NCBI RefSeq assembly: GCF_001297065.1
Contig: NZ_LHOX01000015.1
Span: 248,001 to 312,000, forward strand
Length of the DNA stretch: 64,000 nucleotides
Direction of reading: 5' to 3'
From: Enterococcus sp. RIT-PI-f
GTDB lineage: Bacteria > Bacillota > Bacilli > Lactobacillales > Enterococcaceae
The notes beneath the pieces were generated by a model, which was not told where the DNA came from, made no database searches, and saw nothing but the letters and a program-made list of their open reading frames with translations. Position 1 is the first letter of the stretch. Each line of letters begins with the position of its first letter. This document shows, in pieces, positions 18,158-28,029 of this stretch. The position numbers and the translations under genes are program-made.

Positions 18158-19159
18158 ATGAAAAAGTTTATGTATACGCGTATCTTGATTGTCTGCAGTC
18201 TGCTTTTCCTAACCGCTTGCGCAAGCACAGAGAATGGAGAGGGAAGCAGCGATGGCAATGAAACAATCTATTTTTTGACTAAAGTTTTAGGCAATCAGTA
18301 TTGGTCTGTAGTAGAGGAAGGTGCAAATGCAGCAGCCAAAGAATTGGGTGTGGATTTAGTCGTAACTGGTTTAGCCAATGAAGCTGAAGTTGAAAAACAA
18401 GTCCAACAACTACAAGATGCAGTATCAGCTGGCGCGAGTGGGATCGTTGTTGGTCCGACAGATTCGACAGCGATGGCTAACCCGGTATCAGAAGCGTTTC
18501 AATCTGGGATTCCAATCGTCATCGTTGATACAATGATCAATACCGATGATTATTCAGTCGCTTTGATGACAGATAATGTGGAAGCCGGTAGAGAAGCGGC
18601 TGAAACAATGCTAGAACTTTTGAAAAATCGAGGCATCTCGGAAAGTGAAGAAATGAAAGTTGGCGTACAAATTGGTGCTTCAGGATCACAAACAATCATT
18701 GATCGCTTGTCAGGGTTCAATGAATATTGGGATTTGCACGCACCAGATACGTGGCAAGTGTTAAATGAAGATATCAAGGTCAATGATGGCGATATCACAA
18801 AAGCGGTCGGTTTTACACAAGATATGCTGACTGCTTATCCAACGCTAAAAGCAGTATTTGGACCGAACAATGGTTCCACAGTTGGTTTTGTCACAGGTTT
18901 GATGGAAGCAAATCGGACGGATATCACATTGGTAGGTTTTGATTTCTCAAGCGAAATCGAGGATATGATTCGTACAGAAGCGTATGATGTTGCCACTATT
19001 CTACAGAAACAATATCTAATGGGCTATGAAGGTGTCAAACAAGCTGTAGAGCTCGCTCGCGGCATAGAACCTGATCAAAAAGTCGTTGATACGGGGACAA
19101 TGGTGATTACCAAAGACAATATTGATGACCCAGAAATTGCAGATATTATCAACCCTTGA
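18158..19159 (+). CDS. CUT2 sugar-binding lipoprotein (RbsB-like)
   Basis: The signal peptide ends in a lipobox (LFLTAC, Cys at about residue 21). The mature part is a periplasmic-binding protein of the ribose/galactose class, with a two-lobe fold shown by TIYFLTKVLGNQYWSVVEEG and AGASGIVVGPTDSTAM and the TLVGFDFSSE segment. Length 333. It determines substrate choice for the importer. Ligand not identifiable; ribose, another sugar or an autoinducer-like molecule are all possible. Confidence 0.88.
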   Translation: MKKFMYTRILIVCSLLFLTACASTENGEGSSDGNETIYFLTKVLGNQYWSVVEEGANAAAKELGVDLVVTGLANEAEVEKQVQQLQDAVSAGASGIVVGPTDSTAMANPVSEAFQSGIPIVIVDTMINTDDYSVALMTDNVEAGREAAETMLELLKNRGISESEEMKVGVQIGASGSQTIIDRLSGFNEYWDLHAPDTWQVLNEDIKVNDGDITKAVGFTQDMLTAYPTLKAVFGPNNGSTVGFVTGLMEANRTDITLVGFDFSSEIEDMIRTEAYDVATILQKQYLMGYEGVKQAVELARGIEPDQKVVDTGTMVITKDNIDDPEIADIINP

Positions 19160-19181
19160 AACCTATGGAGGAAGTGCGTCT

Positions 19182-19559
19182 ATGCATGAATTTCTATTGA
19201 AAATGCGCCAACAATCTAAATCCTATAAAGCCAGAGAAAAAGCCTTCAATGAATTTTCCGACTTTATTTTTCCTTATGGGGAATCACAGCAGAGAAAAGT
19301 CACGTGTTTACTGATTGAGTTGTTCCCTAAAGAAAGAGAAAAATTTGTTCTGCTTTACTATATATTACTTAAGGACGCTTATATGACATTACAGGATTTT
19401 GATCAAGCGTATCAGATCGTCAAGAAGAAAAAAATCATTTCGGAAAATAAGCGCACCAAACTGCTGCTGCAAGCATTGATTGACATAGATTGTGGGATTG
19501 ATGGCGCACTGAATTATCCTTTTGCACATGAGATAACCAGTTCTGATAGATATATGTGA
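19182..19559 (+). CDS. Hypothetical protein after the CUT2 transporter
   Basis: I do not recognise this 125-residue protein. It begins MHEFLLKMRQQSKSYKAREK and is basic and helical, with a CLLIELFPKEREKFVLLYYI hydrophobic stretch too short and charged to be a clear membrane segment. The ATG at 19182 follows GGAGG at nine to ten bases; an earlier in-frame start at 19122 lies inside the binding-protein gene. It begins 22 bases after that gene's stop, so it is probably the last gene of the same transcript. Confidence 0.6.
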   Translation: MHEFLLKMRQQSKSYKAREKAFNEFSDFIFPYGESQQRKVTCLLIELFPKEREKFVLLYYILLKDAYMTLQDFDQAYQIVKKKKIISENKRTKLLLQALIDIDCGIDGALNYPFAHEITSSDRYM

Positions 19560-19619
19560 TGCAGTGATTTTTGTACTACATGCGTGCAATAGATATAGGG
19601 CTAAGGGGAGGGATTGACT

Positions 19620-19844
19620 ATGCGCGTACCGACAATAAGATTGAATGACGAAGAAGAGGCATTATTTCAAAATTATGCTGCTTTAACCGGTCAACCTTTA
19701 TCTATATTCATGAAACACGCATTAACAGAAATAAATGAAGACATCTTTGATGTGAAAACCGGATCGGAAGCGTTAAAAAAACTCTCTGGAGAAACGATCT
19801 CTTTACAAGACATGATGCAGGCTGAAGGATTATCGGGAAAATGA
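19620..19844 (+). CDS. Orphan RelB/DinJ-like antitoxin (DUF6290-type)
   Basis: A 74-residue protein with a ribbon-helix-helix start (MRVPTIRLNDEEEALFQNYA, then PLSIFMKHALTE) and an acidic tail, the make-up of RelB-family antitoxins. RBS AAGGGGAGG is eight bases ahead of the ATG at 19620; an in-frame TTG lies two codons earlier. A toxin should follow with an overlapping ATGA, and an ATG does overlap the stop here, but that frame stops after four codons. No toxin gene is seen in the next 250 bases, so the antitoxin is orphaned. Confidence 0.7.
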   Translation: MRVPTIRLNDEEEALFQNYAALTGQPLSIFMKHALTEINEDIFDVKTGSEALKKLSGETISLQDMMQAEGLSGK

Positions 19845-20093
19845 GAGAATCATGATGCTATTCCGCTCGTTCTTGATATCAAGACAAGCAAACGTGAAAA
19901 AATTGATGGCAGCTAGTTGTTCTATTTCTCTATAGCATAAAATTGCTGCTTATTCGGTATGTACGATGTTGGTGTACGTAACGAATAGGCAGTTTTCTTC
20001 AATATTTTGCGGGACTTAAAAAATTCTCACAGGAAAACTTTTGTTCGCCTTCTTTTTTCGTTATAATAGATAAAGATGAAAAGAGGGATAGAC
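19845..20093. other. Intergenic stretch with a weak ftsK promoter
   Basis: No gene is supported here. The first 75 bases read open in the antitoxin frame past its stop (DAIPLVLDIKTSKREKIDG) but match nothing I know. TATAAT at 20062-20067 is a good -10 box for ftsK, without a convincing -35; its predicted start near 20074 supports the ftsK ATG at 20094 instead of the one at 20076. Confidence 0.4.
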
Positions 20094-22532
20094 ATGGCGC
20101 AAAAGAAACGCGCGAAGAAACGCAAAACAAAAAAACAGCAGCAACAACAAGAAAAATTAGTATTGGTCGGCGTCGGCTTATTGTTTATCTTGTTTTCGAT
20201 ATTTGGCTTTTTCCATTTAGGCTTTTTGGGGATGCTGATTGCCAATGGCTTTAGAATCGTTGGCGGCAATACCTATCGGGTTCTTTGTATCGCATTAGCG
20301 GCTTATGGCGGTTGGTTAGCTATCAAAACCACTGAAGCAAAATTTCAGCAATTTCGGCGGATTATCGGTTGTCTACTGATATATCTTGGTCTATTGATTA
20401 TTTTGCATGCCCATCTTTTTGGGAATGTGATCAGTGAACAAACAAATGTACTGCAAACCACATGGATGACTTTGCTAGGGGATATTCGCCGCAGTCAAGT
20501 GAGTCAGAATGTTGGGGGTGGAATGACCGGTGCGTTGCTTTATAATGGCAGTTATTTCCTTGTCTCTCAAATTGGCAGTTATATCATAGCTGTTCTTTTG
20601 ATGCTGGTTGGCGGCTTTTTGTTCAGCAACATGCGCAGCCATGAATTATTGGATCATTTACAAACGGCAGGGGACAGCTTACAACGTTTCCTAGAGGGCT
20701 CTCCTGAAAAACAAGCGCAGAAAGAAGCCCGCAAAGCTGAAAAAGCGGCTGAAAGACAAGCCAAGAAAGAAGCGGAACGCGCGGCTGTTTTGGCAGAAAT
20801 CAAAGAAAAGAATCAAGTGCGTCCAATGACTGAAGGGGAAAAGTTAGCCAAGGCAGAACAAGCCCAAACAACGGACACCTTCGAACCGGAACAATTGAGT
20901 TTTGTGCCGATCGATCATTTTCAAGAAGTCCCTAAAGCAACTGGCACATCCGCAGCGGCATCAGAGATGGCAGATGCACCACATCCTGCAGGCACGTCAA
21001 AACCGAGTAAACGGGTCAATGAGGATGGCGAAATTTTAGACGACGATGGCGAAGTATTGGAATTCGAAATCTCAGAAGAAGCGGAGAATCGAGATTACGA
21101 GTTGCCTTCTGCGGAATTATTGGATTCGATTCCGGCAACTGATCAAAGCAGTGAGTACAAAAAAATCGAAAAAAATATTGGTGTTCTTGAAACAACGTTT
21201 CAAAGTTTCGGTGTCGATGCCAAAGTCGTCAAAGCCAGTCTTGGGCCGGCAGTCACGAAATTTGAAGTTCAACCAGCAGTCGGTGTCAAGGTCAGCAAAA
21301 TCGTTGGCTTGACAGATGATATCGCTCTGGCACTTGCCGCAAAAGATGTGCGGATGGAAGCACCGATCCCGGGTAAATCATTGATTGGGATCGAAGTGCC
21401 AAACAGCGCTATAAGCATGGTTTCTTTCAGAGAAGTGATCGATGCCCAGCCAGATCATCCAGATCAACTATTAGAAGTGCCCTTAGGACGGGATATCTCA
21501 GGGCGTGTCCAAACCGCAGATTTGACGAAAATGCCCCATCTGCTGATTGCAGGTTCGACAGGGAGCGGGAAATCTGTTGCAATCAACGGAATCATTACTA
21601 GTATTTTGATGCGGGCCAAACCCCATGAAGTCAAATTGATGATGATTGATCCAAAAATGGTTGAACTGAATGTCTATAATGGCATCCCTCACCTGTTGAC
21701 ACCTGTCGTGACCAATCCGCGAAAAGCCGCGCAAGCTTTGCAAAAAGTCGTCAAAGAAATGGAAGAACGCTATGAAAAATTTGCAGCGACAGGCGTAAGA
21801 AATATTACCGGCTACAATGAATTGGTCATTAACAAGAATCTAGAAGATGGTGAAAATCGGCCAATCTTGCCTTTCATTGTCGTGATCGTTGATGAATTGG
21901 CGGACTTGATGATGGTGGCCAGCAATGAAGTGGAAGATGCAATCATTCGTTTAGCGCAAATGGCGCGGGCCGCCGGTATCCATATGATTTTGGCCACACA
22001 ACGGCCTAGTGTCGATGTCATCACCGGAATCATCAAAGCCAATGTTCCTTCAAGGATGGCTTTCGCCGTTTCCAGCGGGGTCGACTCTCGGACGATCATT
22101 GACAGCAACGGTGCGGAGAAATTGCTGGGTCGCGGCGATATGCTGTATTTGCCGATGGGTGAGAACAAGCCAATCCGTGTCCAAGGTGCCTTTATTTCCG
22201 ATCATGAAGTCGAACGAATCGTTACCTTTGTGACGGATCAGCAAGAAGCCAATTATGAAGAGAAAATGATGGTCACTGAAGAAGAAACGAATACCAGTAC
22301 TAGCGGTCAACCGCAAGATGAGTTGTTTGAAGAAGCCAAAGCGTTGGTGATCGATATGCAAACAGCAAGCGTGTCCTTATTGCAACGACGGTTTCGGGTA
22401 GGATATAATCGCGCTGCGCGTCTAGTGGATGAATTAGAAGCCCAAGGTGTGGTTGGACCATCTGAAGGAAGCAAACCTAGAAAAGTCTTGATCGAACCAC
22501 AACCCGAAGAAATCCCCCCATTTGAGGAATAA
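20094..22532 (+). CDS. ftsK: DNA translocase FtsK/SpoIIIE
   Basis: A septum-located ATP-driven DNA pump that clears chromosome ends during division. A basic tail ([16 protein letters not shown]) precedes four membrane segments (about residues 20-190), then a charged Ala/Lys/Glu linker, and the motor domain with Walker A ([14 protein letters not shown], about 485-498) and Walker B ([16 protein letters not shown]). The C-terminal 60 residues are the gamma winged helix that reads KOPS/SRS sites ([24 protein letters not shown]). The 812-residue length is standard. The ATG at 20094 has AGAGGGATAGA ahead; the earlier ATG at 20076 has no site. It begins a core chromosomal stretch with proC. Confidence 0.95.
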   Translation: MAQKKRAKKRKTKKQQQQQEKLVLVGVGLLFILFSIFGFFHLGFLGMLIANGFRIVGGNTYRVLCIALAAYGGWLAIKTTEAKFQQFRRIIGCLLIYLGLLIILHAHLFGNVISEQTNVLQTTWMTLLGDIRRSQVSQNVGGGMTGALLYNGSYFLVSQIGSYIIAVLLMLVGGFLFSNMRSHELLDHLQTAGDSLQRFLEGSPEKQAQKEARKAEKAAERQAKKEAERAAVLAEIKEKNQVRPMTEGEKLAKAEQAQTTDTFEPEQLSFVPIDHFQEVPKATGTSAAASEMADAPHPAGTSKPSKRVNEDGEILDDDGEVLEFEISEEAENRDYELPSAELLDSIPATDQSSEYKKIEKNIGVLETTFQSFGVDAKVVKASLGPAVTKFEVQPAVGVKVSKIVGLTDDIALALAAKDVRMEAPIPGKSLIGIEVPNSAISMVSFREVIDAQPDHPDQLLEVPLGRDISGRVQTADLTKMPHLLIAGSTGSGKSVAINGIITSILMRAKPHEVKLMMIDPKMVELNVYNGIPHLLTPVVTNPRKAAQALQKVVKEMEERYEKFAATGVRNITGYNELVINKNLEDGENRPILPFIVVIVDELADLMMVASNEVEDAIIRLAQMARAAGIHMILATQRPSVDVITGIIKANVPSRMAFAVSSGVDSRTIIDSNGAEKLLGRGDMLYLPMGENKPIRVQGAFISDHEVERIVTFVTDQQEANYEEKMMVTEEETNTSTSGQPQDELFEEAKALVIDMQTASVSLLQRRFRVGYNRAARLVDELEAQGVVGPSEGSKPRKVLIEPQPEEIPPFEE

Positions 22533-22573
22533 ATGCTGTATCCAAATACCTGTAAAGAAAGGCAAGAGGAATC

Positions 22574-23275
22574 ATGAAGCGCAAGCATATTTTGTACCGC
22601 GATGTTGCCGATAAAATCAAAGAAGATATTTTTTCGGGCAAGTATCCAATCGGCTCATTTTTACCGACAGAAACCGAGTTGGAGGCTGTCTTCAATGTAA
22701 GTAAAATCACGGTTCGTAAAGCAATCGAACTATTGGCTGCTGATGAGTATGTCGAAAAACGTAGTGGGCGAGGAACAACAGTATTAAGCAATCGCCCCTA
22801 CAATCGGTTGTCAAAAGGGACGACTTTCAGTCAGCTGTTAGAAAGAACCGGCAAAGAATATACGAAAAGAAATATTGAATTTACCCAAGTAAGCTTATCC
22901 CCTGATCATCCGGCTTATCCATTGATGGGCAAAGATGTGATGCGTTTAAAACGTCTGTACTACTTTGATCACCAGCCATTTATTTATTATGAATACCACT
23001 TGCCGATCCAGCTTAAAGGGTCGTCGATCGATGAATTGGAAGAAAAATCCCTCTATCGGTTATTAGACGAGCATCGGATGATCATTGATCGCTTCGAAGA
23101 CGCCTTCGTTGGTGTTACCTTGACAACGGAGCAGCAAAAATTCATGATCACACCAGAAATATCCGCATTGAAGCGTATTCGGAAATCCTATGATATGCAA
23201 GGTGAGGTAGTAGAATACACAGAGGGAATCTATAATACTGCCTTACATCCTTACATGATTGAATTTGAAGCCTAA
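22574..23275 (+). CDS. GntR-family regulator with UTRA domain
   Basis: A 233-residue protein with an N-terminal winged helix (KIKEDIFSGKYPIGSFLPTE, then VSKITVRKAIELLAADEYVEKRSGRGT) and a C-terminal UTRA ligand domain (TFSQLLERTGKEYTKRN to the YTEGIYNTALHPYMIEFEA end). UTRA regulators of the HutC subfamily usually sense phosphorylated sugars or amino acid derivatives. Its target is not evident: the neighbours ftsK and proC are not typical sugar genes. A terminator overlaps its stop, so it is the end of its own transcript. Confidence 0.88.
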   Translation: MKRKHILYRDVADKIKEDIFSGKYPIGSFLPTETELEAVFNVSKITVRKAIELLAADEYVEKRSGRGTTVLSNRPYNRLSKGTTFSQLLERTGKEYTKRNIEFTQVSLSPDHPAYPLMGKDVMRLKRLYYFDHQPFIYYEYHLPIQLKGSSIDELEEKSLYRLLDEHRMIIDRFEDAFVGVTLTTEQQKFMITPEISALKRIRKSYDMQGEVVEYTEGIYNTALHPYMIEFEA

Positions 23276-23295
23276 TCTCTGATTGGGCTTTTTTC
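23269..23295 (+). terminator. Terminator overlapping the GntR gene's stop
   Basis: AGCCTAATC (23269-23277) and GATTGGGCT (23281-23289) pair with a three-base loop and are followed by T6. The stop codon is inside the left arm. Confidence 0.75.
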
Positions 23296-23337
23296 GCAAA
23301 ACAAAGGTACAATCAAATTGAAATGGAGCGTGATGAA

Positions 23338-24138
23338 ATGAAAAAAATCGCCTTTATCGGTGCTGGAAATATGGCAAAAGCCATTATCAAAGGGTTGATC
23401 AAATCAGAGTTGTATGCCGCAAATGAAATTCTGGTCTATAACCATCGCTATGAACCGACATTGCAGCAATTGGAGGCTGAAACAGGGATTCAAGGGACCA
23501 CCACATTGTCTGAGGCCACAGCGTATGGAGAAGTGTTGATTTTAGCGGTCAAGCCTTTTGTTTTTGCCCATTTATTGCCACAATTGCAACCGCTGTTGAC
23601 GAGAAACCATGTGATCGTATCGATTGCCGCTGGTGTAACGATCGACCAAATGACCACAGCACTAGGCAGCCAAAAAATTATCCGGGTCATGCCGAATACA
23701 CCTGCGCTTGTAGGTGAAGGAATGTCTTCGATCAGCCCCAATGATATGTCCACGGAAGAAGATACCCAATTTGTTCTGCGGTTGTTTGAAAGCGTGGGAA
23801 AAGCTGCTGTTGTACCAGAAAGCATGATTGATGCGGTGATAGGTGTGAGCGGTTCTTCTCCAGCCTATACTTACATGTTTATTGAAGCTTTGGCAGACGG
23901 GGCAGTTGCTGAAGGAATGCCTCGGGAGATGGCCTATGCATTTGCTTCTCAAGCTGTGCTGGGTGCCGCTAAAATGGTCTTAGAAACCAAAGAGCATCCA
24001 GGGGTCTTGAAAGATCAAGTCACTTCTCCTGGCGGGACGACGATTCAAGCGGTCAAATCGTTGGAAGAAAACGGTCTGCGCGCAGCGGTGATCCAAGCAG
24101 TCCATACAGCTGCAGAAAAAAATCGCGATATGTCGTAA
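23338..24138 (+). CDS. proC: Pyrroline-5-carboxylate reductase
   Basis: It reduces 1-pyrroline-5-carboxylate to L-proline with NAD(P)H, the last step of proline synthesis. The Rossmann start MKKIAFIGAGNMAKAI is clear, as are VSIAAGVTIDQM and the proline-site segment GVSGSSPAYTYMFIEALADG with TSPGGTTIQAV near the end. Length 266, normal for the family. The ATG at 23338 is nine bases from TGGAG; an in-frame ATG at 23323 overlaps that site. It is followed after 25 bases by a phosphatase gene. Confidence 0.95.
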   Translation: MKKIAFIGAGNMAKAIIKGLIKSELYAANEILVYNHRYEPTLQQLEAETGIQGTTTLSEATAYGEVLILAVKPFVFAHLLPQLQPLLTRNHVIVSIAAGVTIDQMTTALGSQKIIRVMPNTPALVGEGMSSISPNDMSTEEDTQFVLRLFESVGKAAVVPESMIDAVIGVSGSSPAYTYMFIEALADGAVAEGMPREMAYAFASQAVLGAAKMVLETKEHPGVLKDQVTSPGGTTIQAVKSLEENGLRAAVIQAVHTAAEKNRDMS

Positions 24139-24163
24139 GACACAATCAATCAAAGGGGTGCTT

Positions 24164-24835
24164 ATGAAAGAATTACTGATTTTTGATTTAGATGGGTTAT
24201 TGTTAGATACCGAAAAAATTTATTTTGATGGTTGGCTCGCGTTGTTTAAAGACCACAATATTCCTTTATCCGCAGAAGACATCAGCAGTTGGAGGGGACA
24301 AAGTTGGCAGCAGACGGCGGATCAATTGGCACAGGTCGTTGGCGGGCATGAACGGGTCATGACACTTCGCGCGGAGCGAGAAGGCTTCATCGAAGCACAG
24401 CTGATGAATGGGACCTTGCAAATGAAGCCCTATGCCAAAGAGACACTGCTGTTGGCCAGAGAAAAAGGGTTTATCACGGCACTGGCAACGTCGACGATGA
24501 AAGAACGGGCAGCCAAATTGCTGCCTCATTTTGATCTGCTCGCGTGCTTTGACTATCTGACTTTCGGCGATGATGTAGCCGCCCATAAGCCAGATCCAGC
24601 ACCCTATGTGCGGACGTTGGCACTTGCGGATAAGACGGCCGCGCAAGCATTGGTCATGGAAGACTCTTTATTAGGGGCATTGGCCGCCACACGGGCTGGA
24701 ATCGAAGTTGTATTGATCCCGGACCAAAGTTTTCAGACAACGTATACAGAAGCACAGAAAGCAGGATTAAATCTGTATGCAGAAACGGACTCACTGCAGT
24801 TTGTTTATGATCTGCTGCAAGCCGATCAACTTTGA
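24164..24835 (+). CDS. HAD-superfamily phosphatase (beta-phosphoglucomutase/PGPase-like)
   Basis: A 223-residue HAD hydrolase with motif I DLDGLLLDTE (nucleophile Asp8 and Asp10), motif II in ALATSTM, motif III Lys in AAHKPDPAPY, and motif IV VMEDSLLGALAA. The helical cap between motifs I and II is of the C1 type, as in beta-phosphoglucomutase-like and sugar phosphatases. The ATG at 24164 follows AAAGGGG; an in-frame GTG lies two codons earlier. Substrate not identifiable. Confidence 0.88.
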   Translation: MKELLIFDLDGLLLDTEKIYFDGWLALFKDHNIPLSAEDISSWRGQSWQQTADQLAQVVGGHERVMTLRAEREGFIEAQLMNGTLQMKPYAKETLLLAREKGFITALATSTMKERAAKLLPHFDLLACFDYLTFGDDVAAHKPDPAPYVRTLALADKTAAQALVMEDSLLGALAATRAGIEVVLIPDQSFQTTYTEAQKAGLNLYAETDSLQFVYDLLQADQL

Positions 24836-24846
24836 TCCTTAATCGT

Positions 24847-24880
24847 AATGCCTTCTTGATAGGGAGAAGGCATTTTTTTA
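24847..24880 (+). terminator. Terminator after the HAD phosphatase gene
   Basis: AATGCCTTCT (24847-24856) pairs with AGAAGGCATT (24865-24874) and T6 follows. Confidence 0.88.
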
Positions 24881-24945
24881 TTTACTTTCGACACAAAGTC
24901 ATATCATTCGGTGTGGGTTCATGCTTCATGGTAAAGTTAAAGAAA

Positions 24946-24960
24946 AGAGAATGATTATCA
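24946..24960. promoter_or_regulatory. Fur-box-like sequence upstream of the Pip/YhgE gene
   Basis: AGAGAATGATTATCA matches 12 of 14 defined positions of the 7-1-7 Fur-type box TGATAATNATTATCA. It lies about 145 bases upstream of the membrane protein's start. A chance match is possible, and Fur, PerR and Zur boxes are alike, so the regulator is not decided. Confidence 0.3.
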
Positions 24961-24987
24961 GAATAAGATCAAAAAGTAAAGGGGTTT

Positions 24988-25019
24988 CATTTTGACAAAA
25001 AGGGTCTTTTGTCAAAATG
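24988..25019. promoter_or_regulatory. Perfect 13-bp inverted repeat, probable operator
   Basis: CATTTTGACAAAA (24988-25000) and TTTTGTCAAAATG (25007-25019) are exact reverse complements separated by AGGGTC. TTGACA occurs in the left arm, so it could overlap a -35 box. No T tract follows, so termination is unlikely. It fits a dimeric repressor site, for instance TetR type, controlling the Pip/YhgE gene downstream, but no regulator gene is adjacent. Confidence 0.6.
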
Positions 25020-25104
25020 CAATTCGATAGCCGATCATAGTCATTGGCGTGAAGCCAAAAACATGGTAAATTATCCTTCGATGACGAATAGTGGGGGAAG
25101 AGAA

Positions 25105-27810
25105 ATGAAGAAGATAAAAAATGTCCTTTATTTATATAAACTAGATTGGAAACGAATTTTTTCCAATCCAATCGCAGCTTTTTTGATTATTGCATTAATG
25201 ATTTTGCCCTCGCTGTATGCGTGGTTCAATATCAAAGCCTTGTGGGATCCTTACGGCAATACAAGTGAACTGCCGATCGCGGTCTATAGTGCCGATAGTG
25301 GGGCAGAATTTGAAGGAACGCAAATCAAGATTGGTGATGAAGTCATAGATACCTTACATGACAATACGCAACTAGGTTGGCGTTTCGTTGATTCAAAAGA
25401 TGCCCTCGTTGAAGGGGTCAAATCAGGTGAATATTACGCGGGTATCTACTTGCCAGAAGATTTTTCAGAAGATCTGATCAGTTTTACCAGCGGAACGATC
25501 GAAAAACCAACGATCGAATATTACAGCAATGAAAAAATCAATGCCATCGCACCTAAAATCACGTCTAAGGGTGCCAGCAGTTTGCAAGAGGAGATTTCTC
25601 AGAACTTCATTGAAACCGCGAGTTCCACCCTGCTAAAGGTTTTTAACGAGATTGGGTATGATATTGATTCTAATCTGATCAGCATCAATAAAGTGAAAAA
25701 TATGATTTTGGATACCGATGAAAATCTGGATACGATCGATGGCTATACGCAAGAGATCGTCACACTGCATGACAAATTTCCAGAAATCAAAGACAAGATT
25801 GCCAAAGCGGAAGAATTTACGGATTATATCCCAGAAGTCGATGCGATGGGCGATAAACTGATTGCATTAAATGACAAAATGCCTACTTTGAAAAAAGAAG
25901 CCAGCATTATTTTGACATTGCAAGAAAAAATTCCAGAGATCCAAAATGCCGGCAAACAACTAAAAATGATCGATGAAGATTTTGACGATATTGCTAGTAC
26001 GATGACCGACGGGATCGATACAGCCAAACAAGGCCTGCAAATCATCGAACAAGTGCAAGCCGCGTTGCCGGAGATCGAAGACTTAGGTGATCAAGCAGCC
26101 GACTTTGCTTCTGCAACAAAAGAAGGTGCCCAACAGCTGCAAGATGCGTTGCCAAGTATCTCTAGCAGTGTGCAGGTGACGATTGATGCTATCAGCCAAG
26201 TCGCAACGACCACTGCTAGTCTGACGGACACCATCAATCAAGCGTTGGCGGATAATGAGCTGACAGATGAGGAACGGACCGCCATACGTAATGTGATTGC
26301 TGATTTCCAGCAAAATATCCAACAACAGCAAACAGCTTTAGATTCTTTGATTGCGTTCATGACCAAAATCCAAGAGGCTGGAAACAATAGTGATTTACAA
26401 ACAATCATTGATCAATTGAGCAATGCCAAAGACTTATTAGGTGTATTATCTACGCGCTTGAGTGCGCTAGACAATTTGGTACAAAATGGGTCAATTGACG
26501 ATATTCAGAACTACCTTAGCCAAATAACTGCAGCTGCACAAGACATCAGTAATTTACTGAATCGTATTGATGTATCTTCTATTACAAACACGATCAATGA
26601 TGTCCTCACCAAATTGATCACTACGATCACCACCGCCGAAGATGTCTTGCAAAAAGCTCAAGATATTGATTTCGATTCTTTGTTGTCATCTACCAAAACA
26701 GTTGTCAGCAATGCTGTATCGATTTTGGAGAAATACCAAAAAGAATTGCCAGCGATCAAGCAAGAATTACATGACGCCAATACAATGTTGAATGGATATA
26801 TGGACGAGATCGTTGCAGCCATCAATAAAGGGGCGGATTTGTATAACAATGAATTACCGATCATTGAAGATAAATTAGGTATCGCAGCGGACTTCTTGCA
26901 AAATGATTGGCCTACCGTAAAGGCGGAAATCACCTCTACGATGGATATGGTCGATGAAAAATTGCCAGAAGTTGAAAAAGCCTTAGACGCTGCGGTGGAC
27001 CTCATCAACAACGACTGGCCAAATATCAAATCTGGCATTCATAAAGCTGCTGATGCGATCCGCAAAGGCGAAAGCGAAGTGGATTTAGGGGATATCATCA
27101 AGCTATTGAAACTAGATGCTACAGAAGAAGCTGAATTCTTCAAACAACCGGTTGATTTGGAAACCAATGAAATCTATCCAATCGCCAACAATGGCTCAGC
27201 CAGCACACCGTTTTACACCGCATTGTGTTTATGGGTAGGGGCATTATTGTTGTCAAGTGTTGCTACAACAGAGTATCATTTAGATAAGAAAGACAAACAA
27301 CGGTTTACCAAACGAGAAACCTTTGTCGCGAGAATGATGACTTTCTTAACGATGGCGGTAGCGCAAAGTTTGATCGTTACGTTAGGAAATATGTTTCTCT
27401 TAGGTGTTGATGTGCGGAATCCTGTCTATAGCGTGCTCTTTGCCCTGCTTGTCGGATTGGCATTTATGATGATCGTCTATGTTTTAGCCGGACTCTTCGG
27501 TAACCTCGGGAAAGGAATTGCCATTATCATCTTGGTATTATCGATTTCCGGAGGTGGTGGGAATTACCCCATCCAAGTGTCTGGGAAGTTCTTCCAATTT
27601 ATCAATCCTTTGTTGCCATTCACGCATGCTGTCAATCTATTGCGAGAATCAGCCGGGGGGATCTACTGGCCAAATGTATGGGCACCAGTTATCATATTGA
27701 TTTGTATCTTCTTATTCTTTGGGATAGTCGGTACACTCGTTTCACCTTACGTAAGTGAGAAGTCGAAAAAATTGAGTGACATATCAAAAGAGAGTCATTT
27801 CTTCCATTAA
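25105..27810 (+). CDS. Pip/YhgE-family membrane protein
   Basis: A 901-residue protein with one N-terminal membrane segment (near residues 18-40, [20 protein letters not shown]), a long extracellular region of about 600 residues rich in heptad-like helices (repeated [21 protein letters not shown] units), and about six membrane segments in the last 190 residues. This is the architecture of the phage infection protein Pip of Lactococcus and YhgE of Bacillus, related to ABC-2 permeases and ESX/type VII-associated proteins. Pip is a receptor for some lactococcal phages; the physiological role is unknown. The ATG at 25105 has GGGGGAAGAG ahead; earlier in-frame starts lie across the operator. A single-gene transcript. 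Confidence 0.88.
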   Translation: MKKIKNVLYLYKLDWKRIFSNPIAAFLIIALMILPSLYAWFNIKALWDPYGNTSELPIAVYSADSGAEFEGTQIKIGDEVIDTLHDNTQLGWRFVDSKDALVEGVKSGEYYAGIYLPEDFSEDLISFTSGTIEKPTIEYYSNEKINAIAPKITSKGASSLQEEISQNFIETASSTLLKVFNEIGYDIDSNLISINKVKNMILDTDENLDTIDGYTQEIVTLHDKFPEIKDKIAKAEEFTDYIPEVDAMGDKLIALNDKMPTLKKEASIILTLQEKIPEIQNAGKQLKMIDEDFDDIASTMTDGIDTAKQGLQIIEQVQAALPEIEDLGDQAADFASATKEGAQQLQDALPSISSSVQVTIDAISQVATTTASLTDTINQALADNELTDEERTAIRNVIADFQQNIQQQQTALDSLIAFMTKIQEAGNNSDLQTIIDQLSNAKDLLGVLSTRLSALDNLVQNGSIDDIQNYLSQITAAAQDISNLLNRIDVSSITNTINDVLTKLITTITTAEDVLQKAQDIDFDSLLSSTKTVVSNAVSILEKYQKELPAIKQELHDANTMLNGYMDEIVAAINKGADLYNNELPIIEDKLGIAADFLQNDWPTVKAEITSTMDMVDEKLPEVEKALDAAVDLINNDWPNIKSGIHKAADAIRKGESEVDLGDIIKLLKLDATEEAEFFKQPVDLETNEIYPIANNGSASTPFYTALCLWVGALLLSSVATTEYHLDKKDKQRFTKRETFVARMMTFLTMAVAQSLIVTLGNMFLLGVDVRNPVYSVLFALLVGLAFMMIVYVLAGLFGNLGKGIAIIILVLSISGGGGNYPIQVSGKFFQFINPLLPFTHAVNLLRESAGGIYWPNVWAPVIILICIFLFFGIVGTLVSPYVSEKSKKLSDISKESHFFH

Positions 27811-27814
27811 CAAT

Positions 27815-27849
27815 AAAGCAGATAGAGCCGTTTGTTCTATCTGCTTTTT
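27815..27849 (+). terminator. Terminator after the Pip/YhgE gene
   Basis: AAAGCAGATAGA (27815-27826) pairs with TCTATCTGCTTT (27836-27847), ending in a T tract. Confidence 0.88.
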
Positions 27850-28029
27850 CTTCAATCTTAAGCTGGATTCTAAAAAAAAGAAGAGCATTTTACGTTGTAT
27901 TTTTCATTTGATTTTCATTGACTTTTCCTGTTTTCAGGCGTAGCATACAATCTTGATCGTTCAATATTTATTATAGTTTTTATGGTATTATCATCGTATA
28001 TTTTTCATGAAAAAGGAGTGTAAAATGAA

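Noticed and set aside
27850-28029. A ydaO-type c-di-AMP riboswitch ahead of the KimA-like gene
   Set aside because: Bacillus kimA has one, but the 180 bases here are AT-rich with no recognisable ydaO core motifs.
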